Below, piece after piece: positions 43,025 to 50,014 of a DNA stretch of 64,000 nucleotides. The stretch's first letter is position 1. Every line of letters starts with the position of its first letter. The stretch lies in NCBI GenBank assembly GCA_045652465.1, contig JAZRUI010000015.1, forward strand, positions 62,001 through 126,000, given 5' to 3'. This DNA is from SIG589 sp045652465. Its GTDB lineage: Bacteria; Bacillota; Clostridia; Oscillospirales; Acutalibacteraceae. The notes below the pieces were generated by a model. That model had not been told where the DNA came from and did no database searches. It was given only the letters and a program-made list of their open reading frames with translations. A program made the position numbers and the translations under genes.

Positions 43025-43215
43025 GCATAAAAAAATCCCCGAGATTTCTCTCGGGGGTTTTTGTTTAGATTAGAACTTGCCGTTCTTTGCAGCCTCCGGG
43101 GTAGCAACTGCGCTCGGGGCGGTCATCATAGCCTCGGGTTGTTACCTGCACCGATAAGACCCATCATCGGGGCATGAGCAGGAACGGAAGAAGAACCTGC
43201 GAATTGACGGAGAGA
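43025..43215 (-). repeat. degenerate tandem copy of the GGGtGRT 3' end plus terminator
   Basis: A 191-base unit aligned to 43216-43406. The first ~70 bases (terminator stem, then TTAGATTAGAACTTGCCGTTCTTTGCAGCCTC) are identical; the remainder has drifted (for instance CCGGGGTAGCAACTGCGCTC against CTTCGATAGCAACTGCGCAA). It cannot code a usable protein. It also supplies the terminator for the mannosidase gene at 43029-43065. Confidence 0.85.
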
Positions 43216-43219
43216 GCAT

Positions 43220-43257
43220 AAAAAAATCCCCGAGATTTCTCTCGGGGGTTTTTGTTT
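43220..43257 (-). terminator. terminator of the GGGtGRT operon
   Basis: AAAATCCCCGAGA, TTTC, TCTCGGGGGTTTTTG; on the minus strand it follows the stop at 43261 with a run of Ts. Confidence 0.8.
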
Positions 43258-43260
43258 AGA

Positions 43261-44271
43261 TTAGAACTTGCCGTTCTTTGCAGCCTCTTCGATAGCAACT
43301 GCGCAAGCAACGGTCATACCAACCATCGGGTTGTTACCGGCACCGATAAGACCCATCATCTCTACATGAGCAGGAACGGAAGAAGAACCTGCGAACTGAG
43401 CATCAGAGTGCATACGGCCGAGGGTATCGGTCATACCGTAGGAAGCGGGGCCTGCTGCCATATTGTCGGGGTGGAGGGTACGGCCTGTACCGCCGCCCGA
43501 AGCAACAGAGAAATACTTCTTGCCCATCTCAATGCATTCCTTCTTATAAGTACCTGCAACGGGATGCTGGAAGCGGGTGGGGTTGGTGGAGTTACCGGTG
43601 ATGGAAACATCAACGCCCTCCTTGTGCATGATAGCAACGCCTTCGCGAACATCGTTAGAACCGTAGCAGTTAACCTTTGCGCGAAGACCTGTCGAATAGG
43701 ACTTGCGGAAGATTTCCTTAACCTCTCCGGTGAAGTAATCCATCTCGGTTTCAACATAAGTAAAGCCGTTGATACGAGAGATGATTTGAGCAGCATCCTT
43801 ACCAAGACCGTTTAAGATAACGCGTAAGGGCTTTTTGCGAACCTTGTTTGCCTTTTCGGCAATACCGATTGCGCCTTCAGCAGCTGCGAAGGATTCGTGA
43901 CCTGCCAAGAATGCGAAGCACTCGGTTTCCTCTTCGAGGAGCATCTTGCCGAGGTTGCCGTGGCCAAGACCAACCTTGCGCTGGTCAGCAACGGAGCCGG
44001 GGATGCAGAAAGCCTGGAGACCTTCGCCGATAGCGGCAGCAGCATCAGCAGCGCGGGTGCAACCCTTCTTTATAGCGATGGCAGAGCCAACAATGTATGC
44101 CCAGCAAGCATTTTCAAAGCAAATGGGCTGGATTTTCTTGATTTGGTCATAAACCTCAAGACCTGCGTCTTTGGTTATTTTTTCTGCTTCTTCAATGGAA
44201 GCAATACCGTATTGTGCGAGAACCTTATTGATTTGGTTAATTCTTCTCTCATAGGATTCAAACAAAGCCAT
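43261..44271 (-). CDS. GGGtGRT protein, unknown function
   Basis: A 336-residue soluble protein of the family named after its invariant motif, here VASGGGTGRTLHPDNMAAGP (about residues 252-271). Other conserved-looking stretches: CWAYIVGSAIAIKKGC, GLGHGNLGKMLLEEETECFAFLAGHESFAAAE, ILNGLGKDAAQIISRINGF and GSNDVREGVAIMHKEGVDVSITGNSTNPTRFQHP. Rich in Gly and Cys, no membrane segment. In Clostridia the family is found beside an Fe-S scaffold-like gene, as here (18 bases upstream). GGAGGTAAT precedes the ATG. I recognise the family but no established activity. Confidence 0.88.
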   Translation of the reverse strand: MALFESYERRINQINKVLAQYGIASIEEAEKITKDAGLEVYDQIKKIQPICFENACWAYIVGSAIAIKKGCTRAADAAAAIGEGLQAFCIPGSVADQRKVGLGHGNLGKMLLEEETECFAFLAGHESFAAAEGAIGIAEKANKVRKKPLRVILNGLGKDAAQIISRINGFTYVETEMDYFTGEVKEIFRKSYSTGLRAKVNCYGSNDVREGVAIMHKEGVDVSITGNSTNPTRFQHPVAGTYKKECIEMGKKYFSVASGGGTGRTLHPDNMAAGPASYGMTDTLGRMHSDAQFAGSSSVPAHVEMMGLIGAGNNPMVGMTVACAVAIEEAAKNGKF

Positions 44272-44289
44272 GGTTATTACCTCCTTAAA

Positions 44290-44982
44290 TTATTCTTTTC
44301 TGGGGTCGATAACGCGAACTGCATCATCAACGCGACCATACTGACCCTGTGCCTTTTCCCAAGCGGTGTTAGCGTCGTCACCCTTTTTGATGAAATCGGT
44401 CATCTTGCCGAGGTTAACGAACTTGTAGCCGATGATTTCGTTGTCCTCATCGAGGGCAATACCGGTTACATAGCCTTCAGCCATCTCAAGGTAGCGGGGA
44501 CCCTTCTCGCGGGTACCATACATAGTACCAACCTGCGAGCGAAGACCCTTACCAAGGTCCTCAAGGCCGGCGCCAACGGGAAGACCGTCCTCAGAGAAAG
44601 CGCTCTGGGTTCTACCGTAAACAATCTGGAGGAATAACTCGCGCATAGCGGTGTTGATAGCATCGCAAACGAGGTCGGTGTTAAGAGCCTCCAAAACAGT
44701 AAGGCCGGGGAGAATTTCCGAAGCCATAGCGGCCGAGTGAGTCATACCCGAGCAGCCGAGGGTTTCAACCAATGCCTCTTCAATAATGCCGTCCTTAACA
44801 TTGAGGGTCAGCTTGCAAGCGCCCTGCTGAGGTGCGCACCAGCCAACACCGTGTGTGAAGCCGGAAATGTCCTTAACCTGCGAAGCCTTTACCCACTTTG
44901 CCTCCTCCGGAATGGGAGCGGCGCCGTGATGTACGCCCTGTGCAACAGGACACATCTCTTCAATTTCTTTTGTGTAAATCAT
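44290..44982 (-). CDS. Fe-S cluster scaffold-like protein paired with GGGtGRT
   Basis: A 230-residue soluble protein; the ATG at 44982 lies seven bases after GGAG, so the longer open frame (45003) is not used. Part of it resembles the NifU/IscU N-domain: LTLNVKDGIIEEALVETLGCSGMTHSAAMASEIL (~59-92) with the usual Cys-Gly pattern, and further Cys at CPVAQG, GVGWCAPQQGAC and LVCDAIN. Only some of the three IscU Cys positions match, so it may bind a cluster or cofactor rather than assemble one. Operon of two with the GGGtGRT gene, driven by a near-consensus promoter, which suggests high expression. Confidence 0.82.
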   Translation of the reverse strand: MIYTKEIEEMCPVAQGVHHGAAPIPEEAKWVKASQVKDISGFTHGVGWCAPQQGACKLTLNVKDGIIEEALVETLGCSGMTHSAAMASEILPGLTVLEALNTDLVCDAINTAMRELFLQIVYGRTQSAFSEDGLPVGAGLEDLGKGLRSQVGTMYGTREKGPRYLEMAEGYVTGIALDEDNEIIGYKFVNLGKMTDFIKKGDDANTAWEKAQGQYGRVDDAVRVIDPRKE

Positions 44983-45014
44983 ATGATAACTCCTTTCGGT
45001 CATAATCTTCTATT

Positions 45015-45043
45015 ATTATAATTAAAACCGCGCCAAAGTTCAA
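45015..45043 (-). promoter_or_regulatory. strong promoter of the GGGtGRT operon
   Basis: Minus strand TTGAAC (45043-45038), 17-base spacer, perfect TATAAT (45020-45015). Confidence 0.8.
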
Positions 45044-45099
45044 GAGAAAAATACCGACTTTGTCGAATTTTTCACAAAAAACACCTTTCGCGGCAAAAA

Positions 45100-45138
45100 C
45101 AAAAATGCGCCCCCGCAAAGGAGAGCGCACTTTTGTTA
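45100..45138 (-). terminator. terminator of the 75-residue membrane protein gene
   Basis: On the minus strand GTGCGCTCTC, short loop, GGGGGCGCAT, then TTTTTGTTTTT. Confidence 0.7.
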
Positions 45139-45155
45139 CTTTTTGGGATTAAGAC

Positions 45156-45383
45156 TTAAGCCTTCTTGTTCTTTTTGTAATCGAGGAAAAGAAGAACGCC
45201 GCCTGCAACGATAGCAACAACACCGATAATGATGAAGATGGTGCCGGGCTTGCCGTTGCCGCCATTCATAAGGTTCTTAGCAACAGCCATGGGGTCGCTG
45301 TTCTTGTTAAAGCCGATGAAGGCAAGAACGATACCAACGAGCATAGCAGCAAAGCTAATGATTTTAACCTTGGTCAGTTTCAT
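45156..45383 (-). CDS. small two-helix membrane protein, paralogue A
   Basis: A 75-residue protein with two membrane helices (IISFAAMLVGIVLAFIGF and IFIIIGVVAIVAGGVLLFL) joined by a loop KNSDPMAVAKNLMNGGNGKPG, and a Lys-rich tail. The loop is closely matched in the 72-residue protein at 48139 (NKDPIAVMENLQKGGGGKPG), so the two are paralogues flanking the Rhs-remnant region. AAGGAGTGA precedes the ATG. Function unknown. Confidence 0.8.
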   Translation of the reverse strand: MKLTKVKIISFAAMLVGIVLAFIGFNKNSDPMAVAKNLMNGGNGKPGTIFIIIGVVAIVAGGVLLFLDYKKNKKA

Positions 45384-45510
45384 TTCTAAGTCACTCCTTG
45401 AAATAATCTCGTCTTTCGACTAAATATATTTTAGCAACATAAATCGCTAAAGTCATATGCTGATAGCATAATTTTTCCAATATTCGACAAAAAAATTAAT
45501 CCCACAAAAC

Positions 45511-45539
45511 TTGACATTTTCTCTAAGAATTGTTATGGT
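45511..45539 (+). promoter_or_regulatory. promoter of orphan immunity-like gene 1
   Basis: Perfect TTGACA (45511-45516), 17-base spacer, TATGGT (45534-45539). It shows that the longer open frame starting at 45511 is not the gene start. Confidence 0.75.
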
Positions 45540-45547
45540 GGAAACAA

Positions 45548-45572
45548 CAAAAACGGCTCTCCCGCCGTCTAA
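45548..45572 (+). repeat. boundary element copy A
   Basis: AAAACGGCTCTCCCGCCGTCTAAAC-type sequence. It shares ACGG(C/T)T-N-TCCCGCC-(N)2-CTAA with copies B, C and D, which bracket each following cassette. Confidence 0.6.
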
Positions 45573-45597
45573 ACACATTAATGGGGAGGAAAATGTT

Positions 45598-46317
45598 TTG
45601 ATTAAATGCAGCGAAAAGTGTCAATGGCTTGCTAAAAAATACACTCCTCTCACGGGAGAGGAAGTTTTAGTTGAAACCAAGCGATTTGAACAGTTGAATC
45701 AGCATTTCGTTTCTTTAAAAAATCAATTTTGCGATAAGTTTCACGAGCTAAACGCCCAAGCCGAAAAGCGCGCTCATCGCTTTGAGTATGCAAAAGGCGG
45801 AGAACTTATGCATCGTGGCTTTTATTCCCCGAGTTTAGAAGATTTGTTTGTGGGTAACGTTAGCCGCGGCAGATTACTTAAGTCTATGCCTAAAAAAGGG
45901 TTTAGCTATGAATATGCTTTTGACAGTTGCGGTAAATTGATTGCTTGCAAACAATACAGCAATGTTTCTGCGGTTTCACAGGATATAGATGATATTGAGT
46001 TTTTAATATATGAAAACGAACGTGTTCTATCGCTCATATACAACACCTTTGATAATAGAATTGACATTATCAGCGAGTGTTACTATGTCGATGGACGGTT
46101 GCAAAAATACCAACTCGCAATCTTGCTTGACGATACCTGCGCAGAAATCAAGGAAGAAGAATTGGTTTATGCTGATGATTTAGTTTCCGAATTGTATTTA
46201 AAGCGTTATATGCCTCTAAGCGGAGATTTTTACGAAGAAAAATATTCGTTTTTATATAACGACAAGAGGGAAATCTCATCATATACGGTTGGACAGTTAT
46301 ATCCGCCTTTATCTTAA
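45598..46317 (+). CDS. orphan immunity-like protein 1 (unknown)
   Basis: A 239-residue soluble protein starting at TTG 45598, eight bases after GGGGAGG (45583-45589). It begins LIKCSEKCQWLAKKYTPLTG; Tyr/Leu/Asp-rich, with alternating strands (FSYEYAFDSCGKLIACKQY, IEFLIYENERVLSLIY, ISECYYVDGRLQKYQLAILL, KYSFLYNDKREISSYTV) like the repeated-strand fold of SUKH- or SMI1-type and other polymorphic-toxin immunity proteins, but no family motif is certain. AT-rich relative to the host. First cassette of the array; no matching toxin in the window. Confidence 0.72.
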   Translation: MIKCSEKCQWLAKKYTPLTGEEVLVETKRFEQLNQHFVSLKNQFCDKFHELNAQAEKRAHRFEYAKGGELMHRGFYSPSLEDLFVGNVSRGRLLKSMPKKGFSYEYAFDSCGKLIACKQYSNVSAVSQDIDDIEFLIYENERVLSLIYNTFDNRIDIISECYYVDGRLQKYQLAILLDDTCAEIKEEELVYADDLVSELYLKRYMPLSGDFYEEKYSFLYNDKREISSYTVGQLYPPLS

Positions 46318-46318
46318 G

Positions 46319-46342
46319 AAAAACGGCTTTCCCGCCACCTAA
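46319..46342 (+). repeat. boundary element copy B
   Basis: AAAAACGGCTTTCCCGCCACCTAA, two bases after the gene 1 stop. Confidence 0.6.
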
Positions 46343-46344
46343 AC

Positions 46345-46385
46345 AAAAAATAACCCGATGGTTTTTGCCATCGGGTTTGTTGTTT
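46345..46385. repeat. 41-base direct repeat containing a terminator, copy 1
   Basis: Identical to 48095-48135. The core AACCCGATGG, TTTTTG, CCATCGGGTT is a bidirectional terminator hairpin. Confidence 0.85.
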
Positions 46386-46387
46386 CC

Positions 46388-46504
46388 GCTATTCTTGACT
46401 CTAATGGCACCCTTATGGTAGAATATACCTACGATGCATGGGGTAAGTTACTTGAGATTTCTGATTATTCAGGAAATAATCTCGGCAAAATAAAAATTTG
46501 GTGA
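46388..46504 (+). pseudogene. Rhs/YD-repeat core remnant
   Basis: In one frame this codes AILDSNGTLMVEYTYDAWGK followed by LLEISDYSGNNLGKIKIW and a TGA at 46502. ILDSNGxxxVEYTYDAWGK is the conserved end of the Rhs core that precedes the variable toxin tip, and nothing of the upstream shell remains. It ends four bases before the next gene, the toxin-immunity order of an Rhs locus. Confidence 0.8.
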
Positions 46505-46508
46505 TATT

Positions 46509-47240
46509 ATGGTTTTAGAAATATCGAGCGAAATCGATAGTGAAGTTGAATATGAATTGTATGTTAATTCTGTTGCTATAGGTAAGATTCCGCTTGATAG
46601 TGCATTCGAAAGTAAACTTCTTTTTGAGGTTAACTGCACTGAAGAGAAAATTGAAGTTGACCTTGTTCCTTTGTTTAGAGGAAGACGAACTTTTGCCACT
46701 GCGCTTTGGTGCGGAATAAAAAGTGTCTTATCACACTTGTTATTTATAATCTTTGTGGTGCTATCAACTTGGGGTGGAGAACACCATGAGATGCCGAAGT
46801 TTTCAAAATCGGCATGCATTTACTGCAAAACAAAGTTTGTGTTATTCAAGGTTGAGTCTCCCAAAATTCTCATCGTATTTAAGCGGATTAATAAGCAAAA
46901 CAAAAAAATCTTTTGGGGAATTCCAAGCATTGAATTTCCGCAAAACAATATTGAAACACATGTTTATCCTGCGTTTAATCGAAAACAACTTAGACGCGAG
47001 TTTATGCAAATATTAGGGCTGTATTTTTGTATATTTCTGCCTTTTTTCCTTGTGTTGATTTTGCTTTTAATATCCGCAGTACAAAACCACACCTCAATAA
47101 CAGTTCCAGTAACTGTTATCATATGTTCGCCGATTGTGTTTTTATTGTTAACTCTTAATGATATAAAAACTTATATTCGCTATGTTAGATATTTTAAGGC
47201 AAATCAAAGGTGTCAAGAGGACGGTTTTCCCGCCGCCTAA
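46509..47240 (+). CDS. orphan immunity-like membrane protein 2 (unknown)
   Basis: A 243-residue protein with an N-terminal strand-rich domain (~1-60, VLEISSEIDSEVEYELYVNS), one helix around 75-95 (LSHLLFIIFVVLSTW), a loop with CIYCK, and two more helices near 165-190 (LYFCIFLPFFLVLILLLI) and 200-220. This suits an immunity protein against a membrane-acting or periplasmic toxin. AT-rich. Sits right after the Rhs remnant and before boundary copy C. No homologue recognised with confidence. Confidence 0.7.
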   Translation: MVLEISSEIDSEVEYELYVNSVAIGKIPLDSAFESKLLFEVNCTEEKIEVDLVPLFRGRRTFATALWCGIKSVLSHLLFIIFVVLSTWGGEHHEMPKFSKSACIYCKTKFVLFKVESPKILIVFKRINKQNKKIFWGIPSIEFPQNNIETHVYPAFNRKQLRREFMQILGLYFCIFLPFFLVLILLLISAVQNHTSITVPVTVIICSPIVFLLLTLNDIKTYIRYVRYFKANQRCQEDGFPAA

Positions 47241-47241
47241 C
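47218..47241 (+). repeat. boundary element copy C
   Basis: GGACGGTTTTCCCGCCGCCTAAC; it forms the last codons and stop of gene 2 (DGFPAA). Confidence 0.6.
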
Positions 47242-47245
47242 CCCG

Positions 47246-47274
47246 GGAGACAAGAGAACCGTCCCCTTGTCTCC
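47246..47274. repeat. palindromic dispersed repeat (GGAGACAAG ... CTTGTCTCC)
   Basis: Arms GGAGACAAG (47246-47254) and CTTGTCTCC (47266-47274) around AGAACCGTCCC. The reverse reads GGGGACGGTTCTCTTGTCTC, a repeat type I recall as widespread between genes in Clostridia and other bacteria. Confidence 0.75.
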
Positions 47275-47278
47275 ATTA

Positions 47279-47356
47279 TCAATTGGAGGATTAATAGCAG
47301 GCGCTTTGGATTACTTTGGGGATAAAAAGATAAACAATAGAATATGGGTGATTTAA
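47279..47356 (+). pseudogene. toxin-tip C-terminal remnant
   Basis: In-frame SIGGLIAGALDYFGDKKINN followed by RIWVI and TAA at 47354, with the next ATG beginning at the very next base. A Gly/Ala-rich tail of this sort joined to an immunity-like gene fits the end of a deleted Rhs-type toxin. The family is not identifiable from 25 residues. Confidence 0.55.
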
Positions 47357-48070
47357 ATGATTAAAGTAAAGGTCAATTGCTGTGTTCCGGAGTCCGAGAA
47401 GTATGAAATTTCTATTTGTGAACAACGCGCCACCGTCACTGGTGTAGAGAAAACTGCTCAATTTAATATAGAAACTCCCGGACAATATGTATTGAACATC
47501 AATCAGGTTAAAGAAAAAGTGTTACCAAAAGCATGGGATATAATGTTATTTTTGATAACTGCACCTATCAGAGGCATCTTACATGCAGTGTTCTTCGATG
47601 TAGATACAGATTGGGAAAATCAAATTAAAGCATTTTTATTATCATGCAGTATCTTGATTGATGTTCGCGAAGATATATCTATTGATTTGACTTTTGAAAA
47701 TTCTCATTTTAATCACGAAAAAAGAACATATGACCCGCCTAGCATTTCTATTAATCCTAGTCTGCAAACTAAAACATCGAGCATTCTAAATCATGAGGAT
47801 ATTGATTTGCAATATAATCGCTTTTTAAAACGATTGTTGTCTGTTGGTTCCTTTCTTGTTGCATTATTATTGAGCTTTTTATTTTCTAAGCCACAACCAA
47901 ATGCAGTAAAAAATGCGGATGTGTATATAACAAGCTTTTTTGTTCTATTTTTTGCTATTATTACTTTTATTTGGATTTATAATAGTCGAAAGAGAAGAAG
48001 ACTAAAAAGCTTATTCCTTAAACAAATAGAGAAGACAGAGAAGACGGGGGACAGTTCCCCCGCCTCCTAA
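47357..48070 (+). CDS. orphan immunity-like membrane protein 3 (unknown)
   Basis: A 237-residue protein with the same layout as protein 2: an N-terminal strand-rich domain (VKVNCCVPESEKYEISICEQ), a hydrophobic stretch ~60-85 (IMLFLITAPIRGILHAVFF), then two helices near 160-175 and 195-215 followed by a basic tail (YNSRKRRRLKSLFLKQ). The last dozen codons (KTEKTGDSSPAS) come from boundary element D, so the native C-terminus may have been altered. AT-rich. Coupled directly to the toxin remnant. Confidence 0.7.
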   Translation: MIKVKVNCCVPESEKYEISICEQRATVTGVEKTAQFNIETPGQYVLNINQVKEKVLPKAWDIMLFLITAPIRGILHAVFFDVDTDWENQIKAFLLSCSILIDVREDISIDLTFENSHFNHEKRTYDPPSISINPSLQTKTSSILNHEDIDLQYNRFLKRLLSVGSFLVALLLSFLFSKPQPNAVKNADVYITSFFVLFFAIITFIWIYNSRKRRRLKSLFLKQIEKTEKTGDSSPAS

Positions 48071-48071
48071 T
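48041..48071 (+). repeat. boundary element copy D
   Basis: GACGGGGGACAGTTCCCCCGCCTCC, a divergent member of the same element that closes gene 3. Confidence 0.55.
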
Positions 48072-48094
48072 CCCTAAAAAATAACCCCCAAATA

Positions 48095-48135
48095 AAAAAA
48101 TAACCCGATGGTTTTTGCCATCGGGTTTGTTGTTT
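48095..48135. repeat. 41-base direct repeat containing a terminator, copy 2
   Basis: Identical to 46345-46385; here it terminates the minus-strand corC operon and gene 3 from both sides. Confidence 0.85.
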
Positions 48136-48138
48136 TAT

Positions 48139-48357
48139 TTAGTTTGCTGCGCCGTCGCCGCCTGCGGGCTTATTGTTCTTCTTGGCAATAAGAATAAGTC
48201 CGAGCACGATTAAAACCGCGCCTATCATCATATAGGTGCCGCCCGGCTTTCCGCCGCCGCCCTTTTGCAGGTTTTCCATAACGGCGATGGGGTCCTTATT
48301 CTCTACATGACCGTAAATACACATTGCGATTCCGGCAATAAAACTAATAAATCCCAT
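48139..48357 (-). CDS. small two-helix membrane protein, paralogue B
   Basis: A 72-residue protein with helices ISFIAGIAMCIYGH and YMMIGAVLIVLGLILIA around the loop NKDPIAVMENLQKGGGGKPG, like the protein at 45156. The tail is NNKPAGGDGAAN. Starts after GAGGTTAAATT, 19 bases downstream of corC, so it belongs to that operon. Function unknown. Confidence 0.8.
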   Translation of the reverse strand: MGFISFIAGIAMCIYGHVENKDPIAVMENLQKGGGGKPGGTYMMIGAVLIVLGLILIAKKNNKPAGGDGAAN

Positions 48358-48376
48358 AATTTAACCTCTTTTCAGT

Positions 48377-49717
48377 TTAGTCTTCATCATCGTCGTCGAG
48401 CTCATCCTCGGGGATGGGGAGCTTTTCAACCGTAACGCGCTCGATTCGGCGCTCATCAACCTCATCAACGCGGAAGCGGCAATGAGAATATTCGATTTCA
48501 GGATGCTCATCTTCCGAGGGAATTCGACCAAGCTCGGACATTATAAATCCGCCAACCGTGTCATATTCGCCTTCGGGGAAGGTGATGCCCAAAAGCTCCT
48601 CAAGCTCTTCGATATCGGTAGTACCATCAATATCAAAGGTGGTTTCGTTAACCTGCGCGATTTCTTCTTCCTCGTTGTCATATTCATCCTGCATATTTCC
48701 AACGATTTCTTCAAGCAGGTCTTCAATAGTAACAATGCCCGAAACGCCGCCGTATTCATCGCTGACAAACACCATTTGAAGGCGCTTTTCGTTCATCTCA
48801 TTAAAGAGGTCGCCGCAGCGCTTGGATTCGGGAACAAAAACAGCTTCGCGCATAATATCGGTAATCTTAAGGGAGGAGGGAATCTTCTTGCCAACATAGG
48901 GGAGAAGGTCCTTAACATAAACGATACCCTTAATATCGTCAACATCCTCTTCATAAACGGGAATACGCGAATAGCCCGCTTCGAGGGTCTTCTCTAAAAC
49001 ATCCGAGAAGTTATCGTTTATTTCAACTGCAACCAAATCGGTGCGGTGGGTCATAACATCGGCGGCAACAATATCATCAAACTCGAAGATATTGTTTATC
49101 ATTTCCTTTTGGCTCTCTTCGATAACGCCCTTTTCCTCGCCTGCATCAACCATCATGAGGATTTCCTCTTCGGTAACGGTTTCTTCGTTGGCGTTGGGGT
49201 CCATACCAAACAGGCGAACGATGCCGTTGGTTGAGAACGAAAGAATCTTTATGAAGGGGGTCATAACCTTCTTAACGAATAAAAGAATTCCAACAACCTT
49301 AAAGGATATTGCCTCGCCCTTTTGCATAGCGATGCGCTTGGGAACAAGCTCACCGAGCACAAGCGAGAAATAGGATATAACAAATGTTACGAGAACGAGC
49401 GAAACCTCATCCATCCAGCCGGGCATCGGCTCGGCGGAGAAAAGCTCCCAAAGCCACTTAGCCAAGGGCGCGGCAAAACTGTCGGCCGCGGCGGCGGAGG
49501 TTAAGAATCCCGCAAGGGTAACGCCTATTTGAATGGTTGAAAGGAAAGCTGCCGGACTCTTAACAAGCTTCAAAACCTTTTTAGCTCCCGAGTGTCCGTC
49601 CTCGGCCATTTTTTTAAGCTTGGTATCGTTAAGCGAAATAATAGCAATCTCACTCATTGAGAAAAATGCGTTAACAAGAATAAGTACGAAAAGTAAGACC
49701 AAAGGCCACCCGTCCAT
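48377..49717 (-). CDS. CNNM/CBS/CorC_HlyC membrane protein
   Basis: A 446-residue protein of the hemolysin C/CorC family, often implicated in Mg2+/Co2+ efflux or related transport. Residues 1-~195 form the DUF21 (CNNM) membrane domain with four helices; CBS pair ~215-335 (VMTHRTDLVAVEINDNFSD and ITDIMREAVFVPESKR, each followed by a GIVYVKD or GIVTIEDLLEEIVG motif); C-terminal CorC_HlyC domain ~350-430 (FDIDGTTDIEELEELLGI, GGFIMSELGRIP). Complete. Acidic tail EDELDDDDED. First gene of an operon with a small membrane protein. Confidence 0.92.
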   Translation of the reverse strand: MDGWPLVLLFVLILVNAFFSMSEIAIISLNDTKLKKMAEDGHSGAKKVLKLVKSPAAFLSTIQIGVTLAGFLTSAAAADSFAAPLAKWLWELFSAEPMPGWMDEVSLVLVTFVISYFSLVLGELVPKRIAMQKGEAISFKVVGILLFVKKVMTPFIKILSFSTNGIVRLFGMDPNANEETVTEEEILMMVDAGEEKGVIEESQKEMINNIFEFDDIVAADVMTHRTDLVAVEINDNFSDVLEKTLEAGYSRIPVYEEDVDDIKGIVYVKDLLPYVGKKIPSSLKITDIMREAVFVPESKRCGDLFNEMNEKRLQMVFVSDEYGGVSGIVTIEDLLEEIVGNMQDEYDNEEEEIAQVNETTFDIDGTTDIEELEELLGITFPEGEYDTVGGFIMSELGRIPSEDEHPEIEYSHCRFRVDEVDERRIERVTVEKLPIPEDELDDDDED

Positions 49718-50014
49718 AAAAATTTAAAACTCCGTTTCATTATTAAAATAAAATGCAAATGCACTAACACTTATAATATAATAAACCACTGCCAAAAGTC
49801 AACAACTCTTTGCGCCGCTCAAAGCGCGCAAAACCCGCGAAAGGGGAGAAAGGGGAGCATTTTTTTGGTAAAACGGGGAAAGTTGCCCCAAAAGGAGCCA
49901 TTACCGCCTAAATCCGCCAAAACAAAAAAGTCCCCAAAAGATTTGCGCGCGCTATTGCCTTTTTTGGGGAATGTAGGTATAATAATATCCATAGATAAAA
50001 CGGAGGGAGGAATA
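49718..50014 (+). promoter_or_regulatory. intergenic region with the flippase promoter and an overlapping dyad
   Basis: 297 bases without a gene. The promoter is TTGCCT (49955-49960), 17-base spacer, TATAAT (49978-49983). A dyad TCCCCAAAA (49931-49939) / TTTTGGGGA (49962-49970) overlaps the -35 and may be an operator. The rest is purine-rich and shows nothing I can name. Confidence 0.7.

Noticed and set aside
43252..44637. Plus-strand frames opposite the GGGtGRT operon
   Set aside because: Overlap fully with two well-supported minus-strand genes and lack start signals.
49865..50014. N-terminal extension of the flippase
   Set aside because: The extension lies upstream of and through the promoter; the ATG at 50015 has an excellent ribosome site.
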